Shown here in pieces: positions 43,763-51,781 of a stretch of DNA of 64,000 bases. Origin of the DNA: DATGZH01 sp035297265 (GTDB lineage: Bacteria > Actinomycetota > Acidimicrobiia > Acidimicrobiales > RAAP-2); NCBI GenBank assembly GCA_035297265.1, contig DATGZH010000027.1:1-64000 (forward strand), given 5' to 3'. Position 1 is the first letter of the stretch; every line of letters begins with the position of its first letter. The notes under the pieces are model-generated. The model saw only the letters and a list, made by a program, of their open reading frames with translations, made no database searches and had not been told where the DNA came from. Made by a program: the position numbers and the translations under genes.

Positions 43763-44952
43763 CCGTTGCCGCCGGTGCCCTCATGGGCGACCCGGGGGAG
43801 AGCGGCCGGTTCGGGGAGTTCGGCGGGCGCTTCGTCCCCGAGTCGCTGGTCCCGGCGTGCGCCGAGCTGGACCGGGCCTTCCGGGCGGCCTGGGCCGACC
43901 CCTCCTTCCACGAGGAGCTCCGGTCGGTGCTCACCGACTACGGCGGTCGGCCCACGCCCCTCACCGAGTGCCGCCGGCTCGGCGAGCGCCTCGGCATCCG
44001 CCTGTTTCTGAAGCGCGAGGACCTCGCCCACACGGGCTCGCACAAGCTCAACAACGTCGTGGGCCAGGCCCTCCTCACGACGCGCATGGGCAAGCACCGT
44101 CTCGTCGCCGAGACCGGGGCCGGCCAGCACGGCGTGGCCACCGCCACCGCGGCGGCCCTCTTCGGGCTCGACTGCGTGGTCTACATGGGCGAGGTCGACA
44201 CCGAGCGTCAGGCCCTCAACGTCTTCCGCATGGAGCTCCTCGGGGCCGAGGTGCGCCCGGTCACCTCGGGCTCGCGGACGCTCAAGGACGCGGTGAACGA
44301 GGCCCTGCGGGACTGGGTGGCGACCGTCGAGGACACCCACTACTGCCTCGGCTCGGTGATGGGCCCGCACCCGTTCCCCTACATGGTGCGACAGTTGCAG
44401 CGCATCGTGGGGGAGGAGGCCCGGGCCCAGTACGCCGAGCGCCACGACGGGGCCGTCCCCGACGTGGTGGTGGCCTGCGTCGGTGGGGGTTCCAACGCCG
44501 CCGGGACCTTCGCCGGGTTCGTCGACACGCCGGCCCGCCTCGTCGGCGTGGAGGCGGCCGGCGGGGCCGCGGTGACCTCGGGCATCCCGGGGGTCCTCCA
44601 CGGCATGTTCTCCCAGCTGCTCCAGGACGAGGTGGGGCAGATCACCGAGGCCCACTCCATCTCGGCCGGCCTCGACTACCCGGGCATCGGCCCGGAGCAC
44701 GCCCACCTCGCGGCGGTCGGGCGGGCCACCTACGACGTGGCCCACGACGACGAGGTGCTGGCGGCCTTCCGGCTGCTCTCCGAGACCGAGGGGATCATCC
44801 CGGCCCTCGAGCCGGCCCACGCCCTCGCCTGGGTGGTGCGCGAGGCCGGGCGCTCGATCCGGCCGGGCTCGAGCGTGCTCCTCACGCTCTCGGGCCGGGG
44901 CGACAAGGACGTGGCCCAGGTGCGCGACCTCCTCGGTCCGACCGCCCGGTGA
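43759..44952 (+). CDS. trpB: Tryptophan synthase beta chain
   Basis: 397 aa. PLP-dependent; joins indole and serine. Motifs: GRFGEFGGRFVPESL, LKREDLAHTGSHKLNNV with the PLP Lys, AETGAGQHGVATATAAALFG, VGGGSNAAGTF and SISAGLDYPGIGPEHA. This is a standard TrpB1 that works with TrpA. Overlaps trpA by 4 bp. Confidence 0.97.
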   Translation: MTVAAGALMGDPGESGRFGEFGGRFVPESLVPACAELDRAFRAAWADPSFHEELRSVLTDYGGRPTPLTECRRLGERLGIRLFLKREDLAHTGSHKLNNVVGQALLTTRMGKHRLVAETGAGQHGVATATAAALFGLDCVVYMGEVDTERQALNVFRMELLGAEVRPVTSGSRTLKDAVNEALRDWVATVEDTHYCLGSVMGPHPFPYMVRQLQRIVGEEARAQYAERHDGAVPDVVVACVGGGSNAAGTFAGFVDTPARLVGVEAAGGAAVTSGIPGVLHGMFSQLLQDEVGQITEAHSISAGLDYPGIGPEHAHLAAVGRATYDVAHDDEVLAAFRLLSETEGIIPALEPAHALAWVVREAGRSIRPGSSVLLTLSGRGDKDVAQVRDLLGPTAR

Positions 44953-45776
44953 CGGGGACGGCGGTGGAGGGTCGGGGCGGGGCGGCCGTCGCCGGCATGG
45001 AGCTCGAAGCGACGCTCCGGGCCCGGCGCGACGCGGGGCGCAAGCTCCTCGTCCCCTACGTGATGGCCGGCCTCGACGACGACTGGGTGCGGGTGGTCGA
45101 AGCCGTCGTGGCCGCCGGGGCCGACGCAGTCGAGCTCGGCCTGCCGTTCTCCGACCCGATGATCGACGGCCCGGTGATCCAGGCTGCCTCGGTGGCCGCC
45201 CTCCGGCGCGGCGTCACCCCGACCGGGCTCCTCGACGAGGTGGGTGCCTCGCGGGTGGGCGACCACGTCCCCCTGGTGGCCATGACCTATTACAACCTCG
45301 TCTACCGGGCCGGCCACCGGCGCATGGCCCGGACGCTCGCCGCCGCCGGGGTGCGCGGCGCCATCCTCCCCGACCTGCCCCTCGAGGAGCTCGGACCCTG
45401 GGCCGAGGAGGCCGACCTGGCGGGCGTGGCCACGGTCCTCCTCGTGGCCCCCTCCACCCCCGAGGACCGGGCCGCGGCCATCTGCGAGCGGGCCCGGGGC
45501 TTCGTCTACGCCGTGGCCCGGATGGGGGTCACGGGGGAGCGGGCGGCCCTCGGGGCCGAGGCGGTCGAGGTGGTGGCCCGGGTCCGCCGGCACACCGATC
45601 GCCCGGTCCTCGTGGGCGTCGGGGTCTCGACGCCCGAGCAGGCCGTCGAGGTCTGCCGGTCGGCCGACGGGGTCATCGTGGGCTCGGCGCTCGTCCGGCG
45701 GCTGCTCGACGGGGGCGGCCCCGAGGCCGCCTCGGCCTTCGTGGGTGAGCTGCGGGCGGCCATCGACGCCGGCTGA
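44949..45776 (+). CDS. trpA: Tryptophan synthase alpha chain
   Basis: 275 aa from GTG 44949; MELEATLRARRDAG 16 codons later is an alternative start that lacks a better ribosome binding site. Cleaves indole-3-glycerol phosphate. Motifs: ELGLPFSDPMIDGPVIQ with catalytic Glu and Asp, LVAMTYYNLVYRAG, LPDLPLEE, VARMGVTGER and VGVGVSTPEQ. Last gene of trpCFBA. Confidence 0.95.
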   Translation: MTGTAVEGRGGAAVAGMELEATLRARRDAGRKLLVPYVMAGLDDDWVRVVEAVVAAGADAVELGLPFSDPMIDGPVIQAASVAALRRGVTPTGLLDEVGASRVGDHVPLVAMTYYNLVYRAGHRRMARTLAAAGVRGAILPDLPLEELGPWAEEADLAGVATVLLVAPSTPEDRAAAICERARGFVYAVARMGVTGERAALGAEAVEVVARVRRHTDRPVLVGVGVSTPEQAVEVCRSADGVIVGSALVRRLLDGGGPEAASAFVGELRAAIDAG

Positions 45777-45934
45777 AGGCCGGCCGCCGGCCCCCGCGAC
45801 CCTGGCGCCGGTCCCGGGGAGCGACCACAATGGGGCGGCGCCCGCCGCCGGGCGTGACGGGAGCGGGTGTCGGGCCCGTCGAGGGGCGACCCGGGTGCGG
45901 TCCGGGTCGACAGGTGCCAAAAGGGGGGTCACCG

Positions 45935-47128
45935 ATGGGCAGGTCCGGGCCACGCGTCCTCGTTGGGGTGCTCGCTGCGGTGTTGACGACGGCGACGCTC
46001 GCCACCCTGCCGGCCGGCGCGCTGCGGCCGCACCGGTGGGCCGGTGGGGGCTCGGCGTCACCGTCGCCGACCACGCTCACCCCGCGCTATCTCGTGTTCC
46101 CTGCCCCGCAGTCCGACGTGACCCGCGGGGCGGCCGAGGCCGCCATGGGCAAGACCGTGCCGCTCTGGAGCGGGTCGATCCTCGCCACCCAGAAGCACAA
46201 GACCTACTCGTTCACGATGGTGGGGAAGGACCCGACGACGCCGGAGAAGGAGCCGAGCGTGGTCGTGACGGTGCCGCTCGTCCCGATCGTCCTCCACGTC
46301 CGCAAGGCGGTGTTCGACCCGACGGTGGCCGACACGACGTGCGGCGAGGGCAACAGCGACCTCGGCATGATCGACGCCTCACCCATCTTCAACAACGTCA
46401 CCTACAGCCCGGGCGGGACGGTGGTCGGTGACACCGAGTACGAGGACGCCTTCCAGCGGGCCAACTTCTGGGCCTACACCAACCCCTACGGCATCAACCC
46501 CGGCTACCACGTGCTCGTGACGCCGCTCAACATCGCCCCGATCACGATCGACGTGCCGGCCAAGCAGGGGCACGTCTACAGCTCGGGCTGCCAGGCTCTC
46601 GGGATCGTCAACCTGGTCTGGTTCGACCGCTACATCCGGCACCGCCTGCTGCCCGAGCTCGTGGCGAACGGCGTCAACCCCACGACGTTCCCCCTGTTTG
46701 TGACCAGGAACGTCGTCCTCGACGACCATGGTTGCTGCGTGCTCGGCTACCACGCCGAGACGACCACGACGGCGAGCCAGTTCTACGGGTTCACCGAGTA
46801 CGACGACACGGGCGACTTCGGTCCCAACAGCGGCGACATCAACACGATGGCCCACGAGGTCGGCGAGTGGATGGACGACCCCTACGGGACGAACCGCACC
46901 CCGCCGTGGGGCCATACCGGCCAGGTGGCCGGCTGCCAGGCCAACCTCGAGGTCGGCGACCCGCTGTCGGGCACCGCGGTCCCGGTGACGTCGAACGGCT
47001 ACACCTACCACCCCCAGGAGCTGGCCTTCTTCTCGTGGTTCTTCGGCCAGGTGCCTTCCATGGGGGTGAACGGCTGGTACTCGTCGAACGGCACCTTCAC
47101 GGGCCCGGCCACCCTCTGTCAGCACTGA
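45935..47128 (+). CDS. Secreted HEVGE metalloprotease-like protein
   Basis: 397 aa from ATG 45935 after AAAAGGGGGG. A signal peptide (RVLVGVLAAVLTTATLATLPAGA) is followed by a ~360-residue exported domain. The only motif is NTMAHEVGEWMDDP (His307-Glu308...Glu311), followed by W, then CQANLEVGDPL. This looks like a zinc-peptidase helix, but with HExxE where classical gluzincins have HExxH, so catalysis is unproven. Six cysteines (136, 219, 267, 268, 334, 395) may form disulfides. Function unknown. Its last ~100 bp are duplicated downstream. Confidence 0.7.
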   Translation: MGRSGPRVLVGVLAAVLTTATLATLPAGALRPHRWAGGGSASPSPTTLTPRYLVFPAPQSDVTRGAAEAAMGKTVPLWSGSILATQKHKTYSFTMVGKDPTTPEKEPSVVVTVPLVPIVLHVRKAVFDPTVADTTCGEGNSDLGMIDASPIFNNVTYSPGGTVVGDTEYEDAFQRANFWAYTNPYGINPGYHVLVTPLNIAPITIDVPAKQGHVYSSGCQALGIVNLVWFDRYIRHRLLPELVANGVNPTTFPLFVTRNVVLDDHGCCVLGYHAETTTTASQFYGFTEYDDTGDFGPNSGDINTMAHEVGEWMDDPYGTNRTPPWGHTGQVAGCQANLEVGDPLSGTAVPVTSNGYTYHPQELAFFSWFFGQVPSMGVNGWYSSNGTFTGPATLCQH

Positions 47129-47234
47129 GCACCTGGCCTTCTTCTCCTGTTTCTACGGCGGGGCCTCGATCGGGGTGAACGCCTGGTGCTCGCTGAACGA
47201 CACGTTCACGAGCCCGGCCACCCTCTGTTCCTGA
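47129..47234 (+). pseudogene. Partial tandem duplicate of the preceding gene's 3' end
   Basis: From 47133 to 47228 the sequence matches 47021-47119 at both DNA and protein level: LAFFSCFYGGASIGVNAWCS and TFTSPATLC against LAFFSWFFGQVPSMGVNGWY and TFTGPATLC, then a stop. The frame is kept through one codon deletion. There is no start codon or ribosome binding site. It is either a duplication or what remains of a second paralogue after deletion. Confidence 0.75.
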
Positions 47235-47313
47235 GCACCCGCTCAGGAAGAGTTCACCTTCCCGTCGCGGAGGGACACCGGACTGTCACCGGGCTGGGCT
47301 GGGCTTCTTCGGT

Positions 47314-47356
47314 CGGCCGAAAGTCCGTTGCCATGTCAGGGGGCCTCCGATAGCGT
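47314..47356 (+). promoter_or_regulatory. Promoter copy 1 of the neocarzinostatin-like genes
   Basis: A near-textbook promoter: TTGCCA (47328-47333), 17-bp spacer, TAGCGT (47351-47356). It is preceded by CGGCCGAAAGTCCG. The same arrangement recurs at 48328-48370. The leader of ~35 nt ends in AAGGGGGAGAA before the ATG. Confidence 0.7.
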
Positions 47357-47398
47357 CGCCGCCGCAGTACGTCACACCATCGAACGTAAGGGGGAGAA

Positions 47399-47890
47399 AT
47401 GAAGAAGTGGGTCAGTGTGCTCGCTGCGGGCGTGGGCGCTTTGTCGCTCGCCGGTGGGCTCGTCGTAGCGGCCGGTGTCAGCACAGCCGGTGCCACCGGC
47501 GGACCGACCATCACGGTCAAGCCCGACATCGTGGCCGCCAGCGCAGCTGGCAGCCCGTCGGGCGCCGCCATCAAGGTGAGCATCAAGGGGACGGGCCTGC
47601 CCAAGGGCAAGGGCGAGATCGCCGTCTCCGAGTGCAACCCGGGCGTGCTGGGGGGAGACCCCCTCGCGTGCAACCAGAACCCGGCCAACCTGGGCCTGCC
47701 GGGTGGCCCGTACCTGGGCAACGTCAACGGCTCGGGCAACTCCACCGTGAAGATGGCGGTGGTCTCGGGTGCCGTCGGTGACGGGTCGTGCTCGGCCGGC
47801 GAGCTGTGCTACCTCGTCGTCGTCGAGAACCCGACCACCAGCCCGGTGGAGATCGGCCTCGTGGCCTTCGGCATCAACCCGCTGGCTTAG
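47399..47890 (+). CDS. Secreted neocarzinostatin-fold protein, single domain
   Basis: 163 aa, ATG after AAGGGGGAGAA. Signal peptide (KKWVSVLAAGVGALSLAGG..., cleavage near residue 33), then one ~125-aa domain. The pattern matches the neocarzinostatin/macromomycin apoprotein family: VKVSIKGTGLP-like strands, AVSECNPG...ACNQN with Cys79/Cys91, and GDGSCSAGELCYLVVVEN with Cys131/Cys137, giving the two family disulfides. Known members bind enediyne chromophores, but many relatives lie in genomes without such pathways. No enediyne PKS is in this window, so the ligand is unknown. Confidence 0.7.
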   Translation: MKKWVSVLAAGVGALSLAGGLVVAAGVSTAGATGGPTITVKPDIVAASAAGSPSGAAIKVSIKGTGLPKGKGEIAVSECNPGVLGGDPLACNQNPANLGLPGGPYLGNVNGSGNSTVKMAVVSGAVGDGSCSAGELCYLVVVENPTTSPVEIGLVAFGINPLA

Positions 47891-47919
47891 CCGAGCAACA
47901 CCCAACGCAGTCACGCCGA

Positions 47920-47947
47920 GCAGGCCGGGCCTTCGGGCCCGGCCTGC
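47920..47947 (+). terminator. Perfect 12-bp hairpin with UUCG loop
   Basis: GCAGGCCGGGCC-TTCG-GGCCCGGCCTGC, 30 bp after the stop of the first neocarzinostatin-like gene. No U-run follows, but stem strength and position indicate transcription termination or 3' end protection. Confidence 0.65.
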
Positions 47948-47948
47948 G

Positions 47949-47977
47949 GCGCGCCACGGCCCAGTGCCGTGGCGCGC
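47949..47977 (+). terminator. Second perfect 12-bp hairpin, directly adjacent
   Basis: GCGCGCCACGGC-CCAGT-GCCGTGGCGCGC, one base after the first hairpin. Two perfect stems in tandem are unusual in this window. Its right arm runs into the decayed neocarzinostatin-like remnant. Confidence 0.6.
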
Positions 47978-48230
47978 GACGCCGGCGTGCTCGGTATCGA
48001 GCCGCTTGCCGGCAACCTGACGGCTGGGTCTACGCAGATCGGCTCGGGCAACACCAACAGCTCCGGGAACGGGAAGGCCATCGGCAAGGTGACCTCGGCC
48101 ACCTTCTGCGAAGGGACCGGCAACGCCGGGCCGGTCCGCCGACTGTTCGTGGCCATGGTGGCGACCCCGCCACCGATCTCAGCCCGCTGCCCTTCACCAT
48201 GAACCAGGCGTCGTCGGAACGCCCAGCCAC
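47966..48230 (+). pseudogene. Decayed third neocarzinostatin-like copy
   Basis: The frame beginning GTG GCG CGC reads AGVLGIEPLAGNL, then NTNSSGNGKAIGKVTSATFC and FVAMV, which follows the intact paralogue (PGVLGGDPLAC ... NVNGSGNSTVKMAVVSG ... YLVVV). Near 48160 the similarity shifts frame and continues GDPATDLSPLPFTMN against VENPTTSPVEIGLVAFGIN. It lacks a signal peptide, the first strands and several cysteines. The match is by eye and moderate. Confidence 0.55.
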
Positions 48231-48327
48231 GGCGCTGAACCTGAGCGCCAGCTGGGGGCCCGGCGCACCTCGCCATGCTCGGGGGGTGGATACCACGCCC
48301 TCACCGGACTTGCCTCGGCCTGCTGGA
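48231..48327. other. Short spacer between the remnant and promoter copy 2
   Basis: No ORF, hairpin or motif that I can support. The intergenic interval 47891-48409 as a whole holds two hairpins, the gene remnant, this spacer and the second promoter. Confidence 0.4.
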
Positions 48328-48370
48328 CGGCCCAAAGTCCGTTGCCACCCAACAGGCCCTCCGGTAGCGT
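48328..48370 (+). promoter_or_regulatory. Promoter copy 2 of the neocarzinostatin-like genes
   Basis: CGGCCCAAAGTCCG, TTGCCA (48342-48347), 17-bp spacer, TAGCGT (48365-48370). The 20-base block ending in TTGCCA differs from copy 1 at one base, and the -10 and spacing are identical. The spacer is less conserved (CCTCCG next to the -10 is shared). The leader ends in AAGGGGGAGAAC before the ATG. Confidence 0.7.
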
Positions 48371-48409
48371 TCCCTGCGCAATCCATGTGGCTGACACAAG
48401 GGGGAGAAC

Positions 48410-49315
48410 ATGAAGCTATTGGGCATCACGCGTGCCGGCGGCTCGCGTGGGCGGATCGTGACCCGGGCGTTGGGTTCCGGAGCGGTCGTCGCGGTGCTGG
48501 TGGGCGGGATGTTGGTCCTCGGCGAAGGTGTCGCCTCGGCCCAGCCGACCGCCTTCGCCAGTAGGACGATCAACGTCCTCGCCGGACAGAACACCGTGGT
48601 CAACATGACGAACGCCACCGAGATCCCGGGCGTGAACCCCGGGGACGTCGTGGCGGTCATCGAGTGCAACGGGAACATCGGGGTCGGTGACCCGAACGCC
48701 TGCGACACCAACCAGTCGGACGCGGCGCTGGGCGCCGTCGCCCCGGACGGATCACTCGGCTCCGGGACGGCCAAGCACCCGAAGGTGGGGATCAAGAAGT
48801 CCATACAGGGCCCGCTGGTCGGTGACGGCTACTGCGGTGTGAACACGGCCAACGCGACGTGCGTGCTGCTCGTCGAGGACGTGCAGTGCGTCGTCTTGGG
48901 TGGTCCGATCACCTGCGCTATCCAGATGGGGGCGGTCCCCGTCTACTACAAGGTGGCGACGGTGCGGCTCTCGCAGAGCACGTTGATCGGCAACGGTCAA
49001 CCGGTACAGGTCGTCGGCAAGTCCCTGCCACCCAACGACACCAACCTCGTGGCCGTCGAATGCGGTCCCGAGCTGCTCGAAGTCGTGCTCGGCGGGGGTG
49101 ACCCTACGCAGGCATGTGACACGGCCTTCGAGGTGCCGGTCACCTCGAGCGCCAACGGTTCGGTGCGGCTGAAGGTGTTCACGCTGCTCACTACCAGCTA
49201 CTCCGATGCCCTCGGTGGCAGCTGCGCCGGCGGCGTCACGTGCTACGTGGCCATCGGCGACGCGACGACACTGAACGGCGGCATCGCCAGCTTCCAGTCG
49301 GCGCCGGGGCCGTAA
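48410..49315 (+). CDS. Secreted protein with two neocarzinostatin-like domains
   Basis: 301 aa. A long signal peptide (basic to residue 19, hydrophobic 22-40, cleavage near AQP at 44-46). Domain 1 (~50-180) has VIECNGN...ACDTN (Cys86/98) and DGYCG...TCVLLVED (142/151), with an extra Cys160/169 pair. Domain 2 (~184-298) has AVECGPE...ACDTA (218/236) and GSCAGGVTCYVAIGD (272/278). This is a tandem duplication of the fold in the 163-aa neighbour. It is expressed from the matching promoter. Function unknown; cell-wall or ligand binding is inference. Confidence 0.68.
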   Translation: MKLLGITRAGGSRGRIVTRALGSGAVVAVLVGGMLVLGEGVASAQPTAFASRTINVLAGQNTVVNMTNATEIPGVNPGDVVAVIECNGNIGVGDPNACDTNQSDAALGAVAPDGSLGSGTAKHPKVGIKKSIQGPLVGDGYCGVNTANATCVLLVEDVQCVVLGGPITCAIQMGAVPVYYKVATVRLSQSTLIGNGQPVQVVGKSLPPNDTNLVAVECGPELLEVVLGGGDPTQACDTAFEVPVTSSANGSVRLKVFTLLTTSYSDALGGSCAGGVTCYVAIGDATTLNGGIASFQSAPGP

Positions 49316-49360
49316 GGAGTCGGCTGACGACGACCCCCGGGTCGCCGTCACCCGGAAGCT

Positions 49361-49394
49361 CGCTGCAGGTCGGGCTTCGGCCCGGCCTGCAGCG
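49361..49394 (+). terminator. 15-bp hairpin with UUCG loop after the two-domain gene
   Basis: CGCTGCAGGTCGGGC-TTCG-GCCCGGCCTGCAGCG; one G-U wobble, otherwise fully paired. Lies 45 bp after the stop and before convergent thiO. It resembles the UUCG hairpin after the first neocarzinostatin-like gene. Confidence 0.65.
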
Positions 49395-49426
49395 CGTCCG
49401 GGCCTCGGTGCCCCCCGGGTCCGGCG

Positions 49427-50551
49427 TCAGGCGGCGAAGCGCCCCGGGGACAACCGGGCGAGGGAGGGGTCGGGCGGCGCCCCGAGGAGCGCGTCGGCGA
49501 CCAGCCGGGCGCTCCAGGGGCCGAGGAGCAGGCCCTCGGTGCCGTGGCCGGTGACCACGTGGACGTTGGACCACCCCGGGACCGGTCCGACGACGGGCTC
49601 GCCGTCGGCCGAGGCCGGCCGCAGGCCCACCCGCACGTCGACCACGCTCGCCCCGGCGAGCCCCGGGGCGACGAGCAGGCACTCTCGCAGGAGCTCGTGG
49701 AGGCCAGCCGCGGTCACTCGGGTATCGAAGCCGGCCGCCGCCTCGAGGGTGCCGCCGCAAGCCACCCGGCCCCCCGGCCACGAGACCAGGTAGTGGTGGG
49801 CCACCGGCTGGACGATGGGCCACCTTGTGCTGTCGGCCCCGGGCAGCTCGAGGTGGACGATCTGGCCCTTCAGAGGGCGCACCGGGATCGTGGCCCGGAG
49901 CTCTCGCTCGAAGGCCGCCGACCAGGCCCCGCCGGCCACCGTCAGGGCGCCGCAGGCGATCGTGCCGTCGCCCGTCAGCAGTCCGGTAACCCGGTCGCCC
50001 TTGGTGAGGAGGCCATCGACGGAGGTGTCCCGAACGTCCAGGCCCCGGCGGGCCGCCGTGGCGCGGAGCGCGGCGTTGAGGCGCCGGCCGTCCACCCGGG
50101 CGGCCACAGGTGAGAGGAGGGCCGCCGAGACGTGGGCGAGCGGTGGGAAGAGCCGCCGGGCCTCCTCGGGGTCGAGCTCGGTGACGACGCCCGGGGAGCG
50201 GCGGAGGGCGAGCTCGGCGCCGGGGACGAACCACTCGTGCTCACGCTCGTCGAGGGCCACCTGCACGAGACCGCACTCGGCGAAGCCGGCGTCCTCCGCC
50301 CCGTCGCCGGCCAGGCGGGCCACGAGCTCCCGGTAGTGGTTGCCGGCGGCCTTGGCGAAGGCGAACCAGCCGTCGTCGGGGTGGCGGTTGGTCTCGGGGG
50401 AGAGGATGCCCGCTCCGGCGTCGGTGGCCCGCCCCGGGTCGTGGCGGTCGACGAGCACCGTGGGCACGTCGCGGCACACGAGCTCGTAGGCGAGGGCCGA
50501 ACCGACGAGGCCGCCGCCCACGACCGCCACGTCAGCCGCGGGGAGGCTCAT
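49427..50551 (-). CDS. thiO: FAD-dependent amino-acid oxidase, ThiO-like
   Basis: 374 aa. The DAO-family Rossmann motif VAVVGGGLVGSALAYEL is at the N-terminus, GAGILSPE near residue 47 is typical of glycine oxidase/ThiO, and the C-terminus has VRVGLRPASADGEPVVG and VTGHGTEGLLLGP. ThiO makes dehydroglycine for the thiamine thiazole. No thiS or thiG is next to it, so another amine or D-amino acid could be the substrate. It lies 30 bp after fabF on the same strand. Confidence 0.78.
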   Translation of the reverse strand: MSLPAADVAVVGGGLVGSALAYELVCRDVPTVLVDRHDPGRATDAGAGILSPETNRHPDDGWFAFAKAAGNHYRELVARLAGDGAEDAGFAECGLVQVALDEREHEWFVPGAELALRRSPGVVTELDPEEARRLFPPLAHVSAALLSPVAARVDGRRLNAALRATAARRGLDVRDTSVDGLLTKGDRVTGLLTGDGTIACGALTVAGGAWSAAFERELRATIPVRPLKGQIVHLELPGADSTRWPIVQPVAHHYLVSWPGGRVACGGTLEAAAGFDTRVTAAGLHELLRECLLVAPGLAGASVVDVRVGLRPASADGEPVVGPVPGWSNVHVVTGHGTEGLLLGPWSARLVADALLGAPPDPSLARLSPGRFAA

Positions 50552-50581
50552 CGGCCTGGTGCCGCCGGTGGTCGGGGTGGC

Positions 50582-51781
50582 TCAGCCCGGCGGCAACAGG
50601 ACCAGGCAGCCGTTGTGCCCGCCGAAGCCGAACGAGTTCGAAAGCACCGGTCCCGGCTCCCACGGGCGGGCCTCGCCCTTGACCACGTCGAGGTGGATCT
50701 CGGGGTCCTGGTTGACGAGGCCGGCCGTCGGGGGGATGAGGCGGTGCTCGATGGCCAGCACCGAGGCCACCGCCTCGATGGCCCCGGCGGCCCCGAGCCC
50801 GTGGCCGATGACCCCCTTGGTCGAGGTGACCGGCGGTCCGGGCTCCCCGAAGACCTTGCTGATGGCTCGGGACTCGGAGAGGTCGTTCAAGGGCGTCGAA
50901 GTGCCGTGGGCGTTGATGTGGGCCACGTCGGCCGGCCCGATGCCCGCGTCGGCCAGGGCGAGCTCCATGCAGGCCACCGCGCCCGACCCCTCGGGGGCCG
51001 GCTGGGTGATGTGGTAGGCGTCGGCCGTGCTCGCCCCGCCGCCGATCTCGGCGTAGATGTGGGCCCCGCGGGCCTCGGCGTGCGACCACTCCTCGAGCAC
51101 GAGGGCCGCCGCCCCCTCGGCCATCACGAAGCCGTCCCGGCGGACGTCGAAGGGGCAGGACTGGTCGGTCGTGGACAGGGCGGTCATGTTGGCGAAGGCC
51201 GCCCTGGCGGTCGCGTGCATGGAAGCCTCCGAGCCCCCGCCGATGACCACGTCGCAGCGGCCCGTCGCCACGAGGCGGGCGGCGTTGGTGACGGCGTGGG
51301 TGCCCGCGGCACAAGCGGTCACCACGGTCTCGCAGGGCCCGTGCCAACCGAGGTGCATGGAGATGTGGGCGGCCCCGGCGTTGGACATCATCATCGGCAC
51401 GAGGAACGGCGAGACCCGCCTGGGTCCCTTCGTGTAGTACACGTGGATCTGCTCGGCCAGGGTGTCGAAGCCGCCGACGCCGGTGGCGAAGAGGACGCCG
51501 GCCCGGTCGGGATCGGCCCCCACGTCGCCGGCGTCTTCGAGGGCCGTCACCGCCGCGGCCACACTGAACTGGGCGAAGCGGTCGACCCGCCGGGCGTCCT
51601 TCGGGCCGAACCAGGCCGACGGGTCGAACTCGGGAATGCCCCGCTCAGCCGGCGCCCGCGCCTCGAGGAGGGCCTCCCAGAGCGGCCCGACGCCGAGGCC
51701 GCAGGCCGTCACGGCACCGATGCCGGTCACCGCCACCCGGCGTCCGGGCATCGGCCCGTCCGTGCCGTAGCCGATGAACAT
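50582..51781 (-). CDS. fabF: 3-oxoacyl-ACP synthase II
   Basis: 399 aa; the ATG overlaps the acpP stop (ATGA). Condenses malonyl-ACP with acyl-ACP. Thiolase fold with Cys157 in VVTACAAGTHAV, His in INAHGTSTPLND and His in GVIGHGLGAAGAIEAV, and the glycine-rich C-terminus SNSFGFGGHNG. Final gene of fabD-fabG-acpP-fabF; no fabH is in the window. Confidence 0.95.
   Translation of the reverse strand: MFIGYGTDGPMPGRRVAVTGIGAVTACGLGVGPLWEALLEARAPAERGIPEFDPSAWFGPKDARRVDRFAQFSVAAAVTALEDAGDVGADPDRAGVLFATGVGGFDTLAEQIHVYYTKGPRRVSPFLVPMMMSNAGAAHISMHLGWHGPCETVVTACAAGTHAVTNAARLVATGRCDVVIGGGSEASMHATARAAFANMTALSTTDQSCPFDVRRDGFVMAEGAAALVLEEWSHAEARGAHIYAEIGGGASTADAYHITQPAPEGSGAVACMELALADAGIGPADVAHINAHGTSTPLNDLSESRAISKVFGEPGPPVTSTKGVIGHGLGAAGAIEAVASVLAIEHRLIPPTAGLVNQDPEIHLDVVKGEARPWEPGPVLSNSFGFGGHNGCLVLLPPG

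Noticed and set aside
47318..47330. GAAAGTCCG, reminiscent of an RNase P RNA segment
   Set aside because: No surrounding RNase P secondary structure, and the same block recurs at the second promoter, so it is promoter-associated.
47969..48202. Treating the 77-codon frame as an intact small secreted protein
   Set aside because: It lacks a signal peptide and ribosome binding site, and the similarity to its paralogue changes frame, so a pseudogene explains it better.
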